Positions 34,362 through 43,764 of a stretch of 64,000 nt of DNA are shown piece after piece; the stretch's first letter is position 1, and each line of letters starts with the position of its first letter. This DNA comes from Planctomycetaceae bacterium (GTDB lineage Bacteria; Planctomycetota; Planctomycetia; Planctomycetales; Planctomycetaceae): contig JAWKUA010000011.1 in the NCBI GenBank assembly GCA_041398785.1, positions 169,956-233,955 on the forward strand. Reading direction: 5' to 3'. Both the position numbers and the translations under genes were made by a program. The notes under the pieces were generated by a model. That model made no database searches and was not told the origin of the DNA. It saw only the letters and a program-made list of their open reading frames with translations.

Positions 34362-34605
34362 TTCGTCCTCACCTGCATCAGCGCCGGAGACTGCCTGCGG
34401 AAGGGACATATTCAGACAAAGCGTCTTGAATGTCAAGCAGCTTTCGTCCAGAATGCCGAGACGAACGGAATCGCACGGTTCCGCAGATTCCAAAGGACCA
34501 CCGGTGCTGATCTTTCAGTGCAGATTCCGACAAACCGCGCGAAGCACGTTCGGTGGGATTGCCGAGCCGTACGCATCGAATTTTGCTGATCGAAAAGGGG
34601 CATTG

Positions 34606-35469
34606 ATGTTGCGTTTGATGAAGATCCTGCTGCCGGGCCTGGTGCTTGTTTTCGCCGTCTCACATGGTTGCCCTGAAGACGCCGTTGCGCAGGACGACAC
34701 CGAGCAGACACGCCAGGAAAAGATCATTGATCACTGGCTGAAGGTGTCTCGCGATCAGGCGGAGGCGACTCAGGTGTCGTGCGGCGACGAACCGGTGACG
34801 CTGTTCGACAAGCCCGTGTTTCGTCATACACAGTCCGTTCGCGGCGACGATATCGGGTCCATGCATTTGTGGACGCTCAAAGACGGACGTCCCGCCGTCA
34901 TTGGCGTTTTCTTCGCCTGGTCGCAGAACGACAGTCGCTGGGTGATGTGTGAGTTCCATTCCCTTCAGGACGGTCCGGTGAAATTGCTGGTTCCGGGGAC
35001 GTCCGCGTCGTGGAGTTGTGCCGACCCCGGACTGACCTGGCGACCCTTCGATGACGACGTGCCGGCTCCCGCTGACACCGCCACCCGGCGTCGGCTGCAG
35101 TCACGGCAGCTCAGTCGCCGCTTTGCCGCTCATACCATCGAAGGAGAAAAGAACCGATGGGAACTTCGACTGGTCCCCGCGCCGATCTACACCTATTCGA
35201 CGAACGGCGCGGATGAACTTGACGGCGCTGTCTATGCGTTCTGCCAGGGAACCGACACGGAAGTGCTGCTGTTGATCGAAGCATTCCGGCAACTTGACCA
35301 GTGGCACTGGCGATACAGTCTCGCGCACTTCACGGACTACGAAGCAAACGTGACGATAGACGATGAACCCGTCTGGAAATCACCCGACGGAGCACTGGGC
35401 CGCAGCGGCAAACCACACTATTGGAACTTTGTCGTCCTGCAGCCGAAGCCTGACTTCGAAAAGCAATAG
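34606..35469 (+). CDS. Exported protein of unrecognised family, paralogue of the gene at 29712
   Basis: The 287-residue protein has a signal peptide with a possible lipobox region (LLPGLVLVFAVSHGCPEDAV); the Cys near residue 22 might be lipidated. The body includes QSVRGDDIGSMHLWTLKDGR, FFAWSQNDSRWVMCEFHSL and then the segment shared with the paralogue: ELRLVPAPIYTYST, ELDGAVYAFCQGTDTEVLL, and YSLAHF before a final VW. The ATG at 34606 follows AAGGGG at 6 nt and is preferred over the frame's earlier ATG at 34333. It is divergent from the DUF1549/DUF1553 gene and followed by a repeat array. The function is not known. Confidence 0.8.
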   Translation: MLRLMKILLPGLVLVFAVSHGCPEDAVAQDDTEQTRQEKIIDHWLKVSRDQAEATQVSCGDEPVTLFDKPVFRHTQSVRGDDIGSMHLWTLKDGRPAVIGVFFAWSQNDSRWVMCEFHSLQDGPVKLLVPGTSASWSCADPGLTWRPFDDDVPAPADTATRRRLQSRQLSRRFAAHTIEGEKNRWELRLVPAPIYTYSTNGADELDGAVYAFCQGTDTEVLLLIEAFRQLDQWHWRYSLAHFTDYEANVTIDDEPVWKSPDGALGRSGKPHYWNFVVLQPKPDFEKQ

Positions 35470-35478
35470 CACATGCCC

Positions 35479-36455
35479 GGGAGGGCGAGGCTCCCGCCGA
35501 GCCGCGTGTGCCGGAGGACGTCCGTTGCAACAGCGGCTCGGCAGGAGCCTCGCCCTCCCGAGGATGCCATCTGTGTGAATCAGTGAAGTCTGCGGACGGC
35601 CATTTCGGACCGCAAAGGCGATGGCGGCACGACGTCTCAAAACGCTTTCCGACGGCTGCGCCGCACAACTGCTTCGAAGATGTGGTACCCGTCGCGGCGA
35701 ATGTCTTGGGAGGGCGAGGCTGGCGGCGACGTCCTCATACCGGGCCATCTGTGTGCTTTCCGACGGCTGCGCCGCACAACGTCGCGGCGATCGCATGTCG
35801 AAGATGTGGATGACGTCCGTTGCGGCAGCGGCTCGGCGAGCTTCGTCCTCCCGAGGATGCCATCTGTGTGAATCTGTGAAATCTGTGGCTGGCCATTTCG
35901 GACCGCAACGCCGGATCGAGTCAGCAAGTCCCATAACGCTTTCCGACGGCTGCGCCGCACAGCTACTTCGAAGATGTGATACCCGCGGAGGGCGCATGTT
36001 TGGGAGGGCGAGGCTCCCGCCGAGCCGCGTGCGCCAGAGGACGTCCGTTGCGGCAGCGGCTCGGCAGGAGCCTCGCCCTCCCGATGGTGCCACCTGTGTG
36101 AATCTGTGAAATCTGTGGCCGGCCATTTCGGACCGCAATGTTCGATGGCGGCAGAATGTCCCATAACGCTTTCTGACGGCTGCGCGCACAGCTACTTCGA
36201 AGATGTGATACCCGCGCGATCGCATGTTTGGGAGGGCGAGGCTCCCGCCGAGCCGCGTGTGCCGGAGGACGTCCGTTGCGGTAGCGGCTCGGCAGGAGCC
36301 TCGCCCTCCCGATGGTGCCACCTGTGTGAATCTGTGACATCTGTGGCCGGCCATTTCGGACCGCAATGTTCGATGGCGGCAGGACGTCTCATACCGCTTT
36401 CCGACGGCTGCGCCGCACAACTTCTTCGAAGATGTGGTACCCGTCGCGATCGCTC
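35479..36455. repeat. Tandem array of about 228-bp repeat units with internal inverted repeats
   Basis: Four units begin at 35479, about 35708, 36002 and 36230 with GGGAGGGCGAGGCTCCCGCC or a variant; the two best copies are 228 bp apart. Each complete unit has, in order, GGGAGGGCGAGGCTCC, an inverted copy (GGAGCCTCGCCCTCCC) about 50 nt on, CCATTTCGGACCGCAA, a Cys-free segment TTCCGACGGCTGCGCCGCAC, and CTTCGAAGATGTG. Unit 2 is rearranged and longer (about 294 bp) with duplicated internal parts. Open frames across it translate to repeated Ala/Pro/Arg-rich strings and should not be called genes. The core motif is a known type of interspersed repeat in planctomycetes and relatives; here it is arrayed. 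Confidence 0.9.
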
Positions 36456-36816
36456 CCCTGGTCGGATTGGCTGGACGGCGACGGGCTCGCGGGGAAGGTT
36501 GTTGCAGCATTCTGCGGCGCTTTGGGCAGGAGCTGTAGCGTTTTGCAGCGCCTGCAGATTTGTCCTGTTCGGCACAGTTTGGTGTCGCGGCACTGCAGTT
36601 GATGCTGTTGAAATCGTGAGGTATGCTGTAAGTCGTGCTCCCGGCGTCGGTTACGAAGAAAGATCAGTTTTTCGCCGTTTCTTCGGGACTTTCCACGGAA
36701 ATCGCCACAGAATTTGCGTTTCCGGGATTGGCTGAACGGAGTCCACTGCACTCTCGTGACTTAGACAACTCGCCAAACACGGCACTCGCACAACCTTTTC
36801 TTCCGGAGATTCCAAA
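36456..36816. other. Intergenic region between repeat array and DUF1559 gene
   Basis: About 360 bp with no recognisable gene or repeat. The sequence is lower in GC towards the DUF1559 start (for example around 36640-36790), as expected for a promoter and 5' leader, but no specific promoter motif can be named. Confidence 0.45.
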
Positions 36817-37974
36817 ATGCAGACGCGTCGCTGTTCACCCGCCCCCAAGAAGACTCGGCGCGGATTCACGCTGATTGAGTTGCTGGTGGTGATTTCGATC
36901 ATCGCCACACTGATGGCGTTGATTCTGCCAGCCATCCAGAACGCTCGCGAAGCAGCCCGCCGGGCTCAGTGTCTGAACAATCAGAAGAACGTCTGCTTCG
37001 CAATTCTGAATAGTGCCACATCCAGGAAGAGCCAGTTGCCGGCGTATGGCTACTATATTCCAAACGGCACCGCCGGCACGTACCTGCCGGGTCGAAGCTG
37101 GGTTGTTGAAGTTTTGCGGGAACTGGGTCGCCAGGACATTGCGGATCTTTGGGACAAGCGGTTCACGTTTGGTGATACGGTCAACAGCCAGAATGGCACG
37201 TTGGCTGCGACCCACCTCCAGGTACTGGCATGTCCCGATGACGAGTCAGCGTTTCAGAAGGCGGGTGGTCTGAGCTACGTCGTGAATACCGGGTTTGGTA
37301 CGGTCGATTCATGGACTGCTGCAGGAAACCCAGCCGCTCATTCACCAATTACGCTGCCGTTCAACTGGAATACCAACAGCGTCGTTAATGATACGACCGT
37401 TACAACTCTCGCAATGAACGACTACACGACTCCTTTGCATGACCCAGAAGATATTGGTCTAACCAAAGCTACGGGCGTCTTCTGGCCGGAGTACGTGGGA
37501 GTGCCCGGATCGAAGAACGCCAGTCAGGACGTTGGAAAATTGTACGACGGTGCACAGAACACGATCATGTTGACAGAAAATGTGAATGCCGGTGTGTTGT
37601 CGTGGGCGAATCCGGAGGCCCGAAGCTGCGGATTCATGCTCCCAGTCGATGCTCAGGCAGTCGGTCCGGCATTATTCGAGAATCTGGTGGACGTAGCAGC
37701 TGTTCGTCCTTCTGTTGTTGCCCAGGGATTGTCATTTCCCGGCCAGCCGGATGCCGCCTTTATCAACAAAGCCAAGGCCGGACCGGAAGGCGAACGTCCG
37801 ACGCCGAATTCGTTCCACCCCGGTATCGTTGTGATCGGCTGGTGCAGCGGCTCCGTGACGACACTCTCGGAAGACATTGATCGCTCTGTTTACGTACGTC
37901 TTATGACGGCTGAAGACGCGAAACCGAGAGCGGGATACCTGTCTGAAACGCCGCTGAGCGAAACGGACTTCTAA
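36817..37974 (+). CDS. DUF1559 pilin-like protein
   Basis: The N-terminus carries a prepilin-type signal: a basic leader ending KKTRRG, then FTLIELLVVISIIATLMALI, followed by AIQNAREAARRAQCLNNQKN. The protein is 385 residues. The C-terminal H-x9-DG motif typical of DUF1559 appears as HPGIVVIGWCSGSVTTL, in which the usual Asp is replaced by Ser, so this copy is somewhat degenerate there. Its base and codon use is less GC-biased than its neighbours (many AAT, ATT and TTG codons), which may reflect a different expression level or origin. GGAG lies 8 nt before the ATG. A strong stem-loop follows the stop. Confidence 0.92.
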   Translation: MQTRRCSPAPKKTRRGFTLIELLVVISIIATLMALILPAIQNAREAARRAQCLNNQKNVCFAILNSATSRKSQLPAYGYYIPNGTAGTYLPGRSWVVEVLRELGRQDIADLWDKRFTFGDTVNSQNGTLAATHLQVLACPDDESAFQKAGGLSYVVNTGFGTVDSWTAAGNPAAHSPITLPFNWNTNSVVNDTTVTTLAMNDYTTPLHDPEDIGLTKATGVFWPEYVGVPGSKNASQDVGKLYDGAQNTIMLTENVNAGVLSWANPEARSCGFMLPVDAQAVGPALFENLVDVAAVRPSVVAQGLSFPGQPDAAFINKAKAGPEGERPTPNSFHPGIVVIGWCSGSVTTLSEDIDRSVYVRLMTAEDAKPRAGYLSETPLSETDF

Positions 37975-38011
37975 GCTTCGGTCTGACGCGATACGAACTG
38001 CAAAGTCTCCG

Positions 38012-38048
38012 ACAGCCGCCGGAAGGATCAGTCCTTTCGGCGGCTGTT
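38012..38048 (+). terminator. Rho-independent-like terminator after the DUF1559 gene
   Basis: ACAGCCGCCGGAAGGA pairs with TCCTTTCGGCGGCTGT around the loop TCAG, at 38012-38046, followed by TTCC. It lies 37 nt after the stop at 37974 and also between two convergent genes, so it may serve both strands. The stem is long and GC-rich; the T-run is short. Confidence 0.72.
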
Positions 38049-38113
38049 TCCTTGCGCACTCAGCAAGTGACTTCAACAGGTGATGCGGTCAGCCGCGTGG
38101 CGAGCAACCTGCA

Positions 38114-39547
38114 TCACGCACGTTCGTCGCGAAGCGTTTCGCCGACTTCCGAGACAAACCGGTGCAACAGGTTCAGGGAATGTTCGGCCTGCTCGTCGGT
38201 GATGCACATCGGCGGACTGATTCGGATCACGCAGCCCGCGAGCGTTCCCAGCAGATGGATGCCGTCATTGCGTTCGTCGCCGCGATAGCAGCGTTCAATG
38301 ACCGCATTGGCGACTTCGTTAGGCGTCGCCTTTCCGACCGAACCGCATTCGATGCCGAATACCATGCCTTCGCCGCGAACTCGAGCAATCACGCCGGTTT
38401 CCTTCAGCCGCCTCAGGCCGTCAGCGAAGACGGTCGATAGCTGCCGAGTACGACCAGGCACGTCCCACGCTTCGAATTCATCCAGCGTCGCCAGGACCGC
38501 TGCACAGGAAATCGGATTGCCGCTCCAGGTGTCGGACGTTTCGCCGTACTTCATGCGGTCGCAGACGTCTCGCCTGCCGACGGCCGCACTGACGGGAACA
38601 CCGTTTCCAAGTCCCTTGCCGAGGCACACGAAGTCAGGCTCCAGGCCGTAAGCTTCGAAGGCGTACATTCGGCCTGTGCGACCGAAGTTGGACTGGACTT
38701 CATCCAGGATGAACAGGATGTCGTGCTGTCGGCAAAATCTCTGCAGCAGTTGCAGGTACTCCGCCGGCGGATGATAGCTGCCGCCGCCGCCCAGATAGGG
38801 TTCGGTGATCAGGCAACTGATCCTGCCGGAAGACGCGTCCCAGGCGGATTGCAGTTCCGCCTGGTATTTCGCGGCATCGAAGGGCTGGTCGGGCAAATCA
38901 ATGTCGGAGCATTCCTCACGAGGAAAGCTGATAAAGCGGACTCGCGGATCCCGCTCCGGGTCTTTTTCCGAACCGGTGACAGCTTCGGCCAGGCCCTTTT
39001 TGCCGTGGAATCCGAACCGCGTCGCCAGCACTTCGGGACGATCCGGGTTCCGCCTCATGCAGGCCCAAAGCGCTTTCTGCACGGCTTCTGACCCTGAGGC
39101 GGACCACATGACAGACTGCAGCCGATTGCCGCCGGGGCTGGATTGCAGGCTGTCCAGCAGTCGGCGGCTGGCGTCCGCTTCCAGCTTCGTCATTGCGTTG
39201 TAGGCGGTCATGGAAACGCACGGCACGAATTCGTCCGCCGCGTCGATCGGGTCGGAAGAAAACAGGTCGCGGGGCCATCCCAGATAGTCGTGAAAGCGAC
39301 GCAGCCAGCGGCGCGGGTTGTGTCCCAGATTTGCGACCAGCACACCGGATGAATAGTCGTACAACCGTCGGCCTTCCGGCGTCCAGTGGAACACTCCCGC
39401 TGATTTCGCCAGTACGGCCTGGCTGGGAGTGAACGTTCTCAGCGAATGCGGCTCGGACTTCCCAATGGTCTGTCGTACCTGGTTGGACTGAACCTCCCCG
39501 GCGAATTCGATGACAAACGATTTGTCGGTCACTTCGGCGGTTGCCAT
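38114..39547 (-). CDS. Class III (aspartate family) PLP aminotransferase
   Basis: The 477-residue protein has the class III layout: VMWSASGSEAVQKALWACM (PLP phosphate site), RFGFHGKKGLAEAVTGS, the cofactor-binding Asp282 in FILDEVQSNFGRTG and Lys311 in FVCLGKGLGNGVPVSAAVG as the Schiff-base residue. TSDTWSGNPISCAA completes the pattern. Such enzymes use omega-amino acids such as 4-aminobutyrate, ornithine or beta-alanine; I cannot choose between them. The start at 39547 (MATAEVTDK) follows GGAAAGAAGAAC; the frame extends to 39622. It is 93 bp downstream of the SnoaL-SMP-30 fusion gene on the same strand and may share its transcript. Confidence 0.92.
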   Translation of the reverse strand: MATAEVTDKSFVIEFAGEVQSNQVRQTIGKSEPHSLRTFTPSQAVLAKSAGVFHWTPEGRRLYDYSSGVLVANLGHNPRRWLRRFHDYLGWPRDLFSSDPIDAADEFVPCVSMTAYNAMTKLEADASRRLLDSLQSSPGGNRLQSVMWSASGSEAVQKALWACMRRNPDRPEVLATRFGFHGKKGLAEAVTGSEKDPERDPRVRFISFPREECSDIDLPDQPFDAAKYQAELQSAWDASSGRISCLITEPYLGGGGSYHPPAEYLQLLQRFCRQHDILFILDEVQSNFGRTGRMYAFEAYGLEPDFVCLGKGLGNGVPVSAAVGRRDVCDRMKYGETSDTWSGNPISCAAVLATLDEFEAWDVPGRTRQLSTVFADGLRRLKETGVIARVRGEGMVFGIECGSVGKATPNEVANAVIERCYRGDERNDGIHLLGTLAGCVIRISPPMCITDEQAEHSLNLLHRFVSEVGETLRDERA

Positions 39548-39640
39548 GCTGCGTTCTTCTTTCCGGCGGATGTTTCCTGGGTGAGAAATGTTCGTGGTTC
39601 GGCAAAGGCAGCCATCACACACGTGGCTGGATCCCCCGCG

Positions 39641-41140
39641 TTATCGCCGTTCCGCCCAGGATCGGCCAGGCCGGTCGACCCGAAAGCTGACCAGTCGCAG
39701 GCCATCGACTTCCGTCACGTAGACGGTGCGGCCGTCGGGGCCGCCGAAGCACAAATTGGAAGGCTTCGACCCCAGCACATCGATTTCCTGCAGGATTTCT
39801 CCGCCCGGCGACATCTTTACAACTGTGCCCTTGCCGTGGCGAGTAATGTACAGGTTTCCGTCGACGTCGCACCGCATTCCGTCAAAGCCGAAGTCATCGA
39901 ACTTTCTGATCAGGCGCTTGTTCTTCAGAGTTCGGTCGCCGGTGATGTCAAACGCCCAGACATTGCGCTGCACGGATTCGTTGACGTACAGAGTTCTGCC
40001 GTCGGGGCTTACTTCGATGCCGTTGGTTGTGCCCATCTGCGAGGCCAGCCGAGTTGTGGTGCCGTCCCGGTCGATTCGCCAAAGCTGTCCGGTACCGGTG
40101 CTCCAGCCCGGATCGCTGGCGTACAGCGTTCCATCCGGAGAAATCGCCAGGTCATTCGGCTGATTCATGTTGTCGTTGTGAGCGAAGACCGCGACGGCAC
40201 GGGTTCCGACATCCACCTTCAACACGTTGTGACCGGTGTAGTCGGCCACGAAGAAGGACCTGCCGTCGCTGTCAAAGCGAATTCCGTTGCCGACGCTGCC
40301 TTCCGGAAGCGTGACGAAGATTTCCCCGGCGCCATCGGGTGTCACGCGACCGATCGTTCCCTGCTTCTGAAAGTTGACGGCAAACACGTTGCCGTCGGCA
40401 TCGCACGCCGGGCCTTCGATTCCCGGTGTGAATTGCCCCGATTGCGTCAGCGGCCGCGCTGTCCACAGTGGTTGTTGTGCCTCAGCGGGTGTCTCCCGCC
40501 GCGACGTATGGTCGTGCACGATCAGCCAGGCGCCGTCAATTCGGCGAAATACCAGCGTGAAGTTTCCGCCGACGGGCTCCTTCTCCCGTTCCAGGTTCCA
40601 TTCGCCGAGGACCATCGCGGCGGAATCGCCCAGCGGCGTAACTTCGATTCGGGAAAACGTGACGCGTCCCATCTGGTCGCGCGTGGGATAGCGGCTCTTG
40701 TAGTTGTCTCGCGTCGTTTGCCAGCCGCGAGTAACGGTTCCCGCGGAGCTAAACGTCAGATCATCCGACTTCCAGTAGTATTCCATGAACGCGTCGATAT
40801 CGCCGCGATTCCAGCATTCCGCCTGTTGGTCGATGATCGACCGGATCTGTTCGACCGTTTCCCTGGTGCGGGACGCAGCGTCCTGCGCGGCGGGCAGCGG
40901 TTTAGCGGGCGACGGGTCAGGGTTCGCGAAGAATTGTTCGACGGCCAGTTTCATTGGTCCGCGACTCAGGAACACTCGTGCTCGGGCGTCTGATGACTGT
41001 GCCACGGCGTTTGTTGTCGACGGCAGCGAGCTGCATGCCAGCACGATCACCATTGCGGGGACCATGGCACGCCGAATGACTCGATGGCGAATTACCAGAC
41101 GGACACCGTTGCTTGAACGACGACGGTTGTGGCTTTTCAT
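39641..41140 (-). CDS. Exported fusion of SnoaL/DUF4440-like and SMP-30/gluconolactonase-like domains
   Basis: The 499-residue protein has a signal peptide (basic start, then MVIVLACSSLPSTTNAVAQ). Residues about 95-215 are a SnoaL/DUF4440-like domain: QAECWNRGDIDAFMEYYWKS, TFSSAGTVTRGWQTTRDNY and FRRIDGAWLIVHDHTS, a cone-shaped pocket fold. Residues about 225-495 are a six-bladed SMP-30/gluconolactonase-like propeller: GIEGPACDADGNVFAVNF, NGIRFDSDGRSFFVADY, MNQPNDLAISPDGTLYASDP, TNGIEVSPDGRTLYVNES. The second domain suggests periplasmic lactone hydrolysis or ligand binding. AGGAAACGAC precedes the ATG at 41140. The fusion joins two families usually found alone. Confidence 0.87.
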   Translation of the reverse strand: MKSHNRRRSSNGVRLVIRHRVIRRAMVPAMVIVLACSSLPSTTNAVAQSSDARARVFLSRGPMKLAVEQFFANPDPSPAKPLPAAQDAASRTRETVEQIRSIIDQQAECWNRGDIDAFMEYYWKSDDLTFSSAGTVTRGWQTTRDNYKSRYPTRDQMGRVTFSRIEVTPLGDSAAMVLGEWNLEREKEPVGGNFTLVFRRIDGAWLIVHDHTSRRETPAEAQQPLWTARPLTQSGQFTPGIEGPACDADGNVFAVNFQKQGTIGRVTPDGAGEIFVTLPEGSVGNGIRFDSDGRSFFVADYTGHNVLKVDVGTRAVAVFAHNDNMNQPNDLAISPDGTLYASDPGWSTGTGQLWRIDRDGTTTRLASQMGTTNGIEVSPDGRTLYVNESVQRNVWAFDITGDRTLKNKRLIRKFDDFGFDGMRCDVDGNLYITRHGKGTVVKMSPGGEILQEIDVLGSKPSNLCFGGPDGRTVYVTEVDGLRLVSFRVDRPGRSWAERR

Positions 41141-41436
41141 GTCGTTTCCTGTGTTCGTGCTGTCAGCGGGGGAGTGACTTCGTCCGCGCGATTCTCGCGG
41201 AAACGAAGGGGGGTGACAATCATCGGCAAAGCGCGGCGCGACATCACGCGACCCGGCTTCACGCGACGCCGCGCTTGTGACCGGACCACGGCTCGCTGAT
41301 AATGAGTACCGCGTGACATCGTCCGTTTTCCGACGCGGTTCCTTTGACAAGACGCCCGGCCAGGACTGAGGCCCGCCCGGGTTCTTCGCGCGGCGCGACT
41401 GTCGTCCGGGCGACCCGCCAACTGTGAGAGAAGTTC

Positions 41437-43764
41437 ATGTCGCTGCCGACTTCCAACATTCACGGCCTTGTTGCGGCGCTTCTGTTGCTGGCCGTGACCG
41501 CAACCGCGCAGGGTGATGAACAGCCGCTGACGTTCGAACAGCAGGTCGCCCCGATTCTGGACCGGCACTGCTTTCGGTGTCACGGAAGCGAACAGCGTGA
41601 GGCGGGGCTGGACCTGCGACGCCGGTTCACAATCGTGGAGGGCGGTGACAGCGGCCCGGCTATCGTCGCCGGACGGCCGGAACAGAGCCTGCTGATTCAA
41701 CTGATCGACGACGGCGCGATGCCACCGGAAGGCGAACCGAGACTCAGTGACGAAGACGCAGACGTCATTCGCCAATGGGTGCACTCCGGCGCGGAGACCG
41801 CTGGAAAGACGGAACCGCCGTTGTCCGATGCCGGAGACTTCGAAGCCGGTTTCAGCGAGGGCGAAAGAAATCACTGGGCGTTTCAGCCCGTTCCGGAAGT
41901 AACGCCGCCGGAAGTGCCGAACACTTCGTGGGTCAACACGCCGGTTGATGCGTTCGTGCTCGAAAAGCTTTGGAAGCATGGCTGGCAGCCGGCTCCCAAA
42001 GCGTCCAAAGCGACGCTGATCCGAAGAGTCTATTTCGATCTGATCGGGCTGCCCCCGACGCCGCAGGAAGTCGCCGCGTTCGAAAACGACACGTCATCCA
42101 CCGCATGGCAGGACGTTGTGGACCGGCTTCTGGCCAGTCCGCATTACGGCGAAAAGTGGGCTCAGCACTGGCTGGACGTTGTGCGGTTCGCTGAAACCGA
42201 AGGCTTTGAGTACGACCGGCATCTTCCCGACGCGTGGCGCTATCGAGACTACGTGATCGATTCGCTGAACGATGACAAGCCGTTTGACCAGTTCGTCACC
42301 GAACAAATCGCAGGTGATGAATTATCGACTGACAACCTGCAGTATCAGGCCGCCGCTGTCTTTCATCGCCTTGGGGCAGTCCGCCGCAACGCCGGGAATC
42401 CGGACATCGCTCTCAGCCGCAACGAAGTGCTGACGGAACGCACCAACATCATCGGTGAAGCCTTTCTGGGCTTAACCGTCGGCTGCGCGCGGTGTCATAA
42501 CCACCAGCTGGAACCGATTACTCAGAAGGACTACTACCGACTGCAGGCCTATCTGGCAGCGACGGAAGAGCACAACATCATGCTGATTCCCGACACGGAG
42601 GCTCAGGCATGGAACGACGAAACGATCGCGATCAACAAGCAGATCAAGATGCTTCGCGAAGCCGCCGAATTGACTGACGGCGAAGAAAAGCAGCGGCTGG
42701 AACAGCAGGTCCGGTCATTGACGGCAACGCTTCCACCGAACCCGCCGACAATTCCCGGTATCCGCAACGACTTTCAGAACCGAACGTCGATTCACGTTCT
42801 TCGGCGAGGCATCTGGGAACACAAGGGAGTCGCCGTCGGACCGCGCCCGCTAAGCATTCTGGTTTCCGCGTCGATGCCGGAACTGCCGGCCGACGAGCCG
42901 CTGCCCCGAACCCGGCTTGCTGAGTGGATCACGGATTCCGAACACCCGCTGACCTCGCGGGTTGTTGTTAATCGGCTCTGGCAGCATCATTTCGGCACAG
43001 GGCTGGTGAAGACCGCCAACGACTTGGGAACGCATGGTGAGCCGCCCAGTCATCCGGAATTGCTCGACTGGCTGGCCGGAACACTGGTGAAGGGCGGCTG
43101 GCAATGGAAGCCGATTCACCGGTTGATCGTCCTCAGCAGTGCTTACCAACAGGCCAGCCGGCTGCCGCATGAAGCCGACACGGCGGCGCGCACGGCTGTG
43201 GATCCCGAAAACCGGCTGCTGTGGAAGTTCAGTCGCCGCCGATTGTCGGCCGAGGAGCTTCGTGACGCGATGCTGGCTGTTTCCGGGCGGATCAATCTGA
43301 AGGCGGGTGGTCCCAGCGTGATGCCGCCGGTTGATCCGGTGCTTGTCGATCTGTTGTACAACCCGTCTCAGTGGAAGGTTGCGGATGATCCGTCGGAGCA
43401 CTGCCGCCGATCGATTTACCTGATCGCGAAACGCAATCTGCGACTTCCGTTCATGGAGGCCTTCGACGCGCCGGCGCTGCAAACCAGTTGCCCGGCCCGC
43501 GAATCCAGCACGCATGCTCCACAGGCTCTGGAGTTGCTGAACGGAGCGTTCGCGAACCAGACAGCCGCCGCGTTTGCAGACCGCCTGGTTCGCGAGTGCG
43601 GCGATGACCACGCCGCGGTTGTTGACCGCGCGTTTCGGCTGGCGATCGGTCGCGGGCCGACTGCGGCGGAACGGCAACTGTCGCGGGAATTCCTCCGCGA
43701 CCAGTCCATTGACGAGTTCGCTCTGGCAATCCTGAATCTGAACGGATTTGCGTATGTCGACTAA
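41437..43764 (+). CDS. PSCyt1-DUF1549-DUF1553 exported protein
   Basis: A 775-residue protein with a signal peptide (LVAALLLLAVTATAQG). The PSCyt1 cytochrome-like domain follows: FEQQVAPILDRHCFRCHGSE with the haem motif CFRCH, and DDGAMPPEGEPRLSDED. DUF1549 comes next (RRVYFDLIGLPPTPQEVAAF, QHWLDVVRFAETEGFEYDR, and a second CxxCH in CARCHNHQLEPIT), then DUF1553 (TRLAEWITDSEHPLTSRVVV, RLWQHHFGTGLVKTANDLG, LSSAYQQASR). A stop at 43764 overlaps the DUF1501 gene, the usual partner. Such pairs are abundant in planctomycetes and thought to act in the periplasm on complex substrates, but the reaction is unknown. Confidence 0.95.
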   Translation: MSLPTSNIHGLVAALLLLAVTATAQGDEQPLTFEQQVAPILDRHCFRCHGSEQREAGLDLRRRFTIVEGGDSGPAIVAGRPEQSLLIQLIDDGAMPPEGEPRLSDEDADVIRQWVHSGAETAGKTEPPLSDAGDFEAGFSEGERNHWAFQPVPEVTPPEVPNTSWVNTPVDAFVLEKLWKHGWQPAPKASKATLIRRVYFDLIGLPPTPQEVAAFENDTSSTAWQDVVDRLLASPHYGEKWAQHWLDVVRFAETEGFEYDRHLPDAWRYRDYVIDSLNDDKPFDQFVTEQIAGDELSTDNLQYQAAAVFHRLGAVRRNAGNPDIALSRNEVLTERTNIIGEAFLGLTVGCARCHNHQLEPITQKDYYRLQAYLAATEEHNIMLIPDTEAQAWNDETIAINKQIKMLREAAELTDGEEKQRLEQQVRSLTATLPPNPPTIPGIRNDFQNRTSIHVLRRGIWEHKGVAVGPRPLSILVSASMPELPADEPLPRTRLAEWITDSEHPLTSRVVVNRLWQHHFGTGLVKTANDLGTHGEPPSHPELLDWLAGTLVKGGWQWKPIHRLIVLSSAYQQASRLPHEADTAARTAVDPENRLLWKFSRRRLSAEELRDAMLAVSGRINLKAGGPSVMPPVDPVLVDLLYNPSQWKVADDPSEHCRRSIYLIAKRNLRLPFMEAFDAPALQTSCPARESSTHAPQALELLNGAFANQTAAAFADRLVRECGDDHAAVVDRAFRLAIGRGPTAAERQLSREFLRDQSIDEFALAILNLNGFAYVD

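Noticed and set aside
35621..36109. Plus-strand open frames over the same repeat array
   Set aside because: These also translate the repeats and give Ala/Arg/Pro-rich sequence with no domain.
35479..36455. Possible CRISPR array in the 35-36 kb region
   Set aside because: The units are about 228 bp and homologous along their whole length, so this is a tandem duplication, not repeats with spacers.
35380..36510. Long minus-strand open frame (376 codons) with repeated GGRGSCRAA-like strings
   Set aside because: It lies across the 228-bp tandem repeats; the repeated peptide is a translation of the DNA repeat and there is no start context or family-like sequence.
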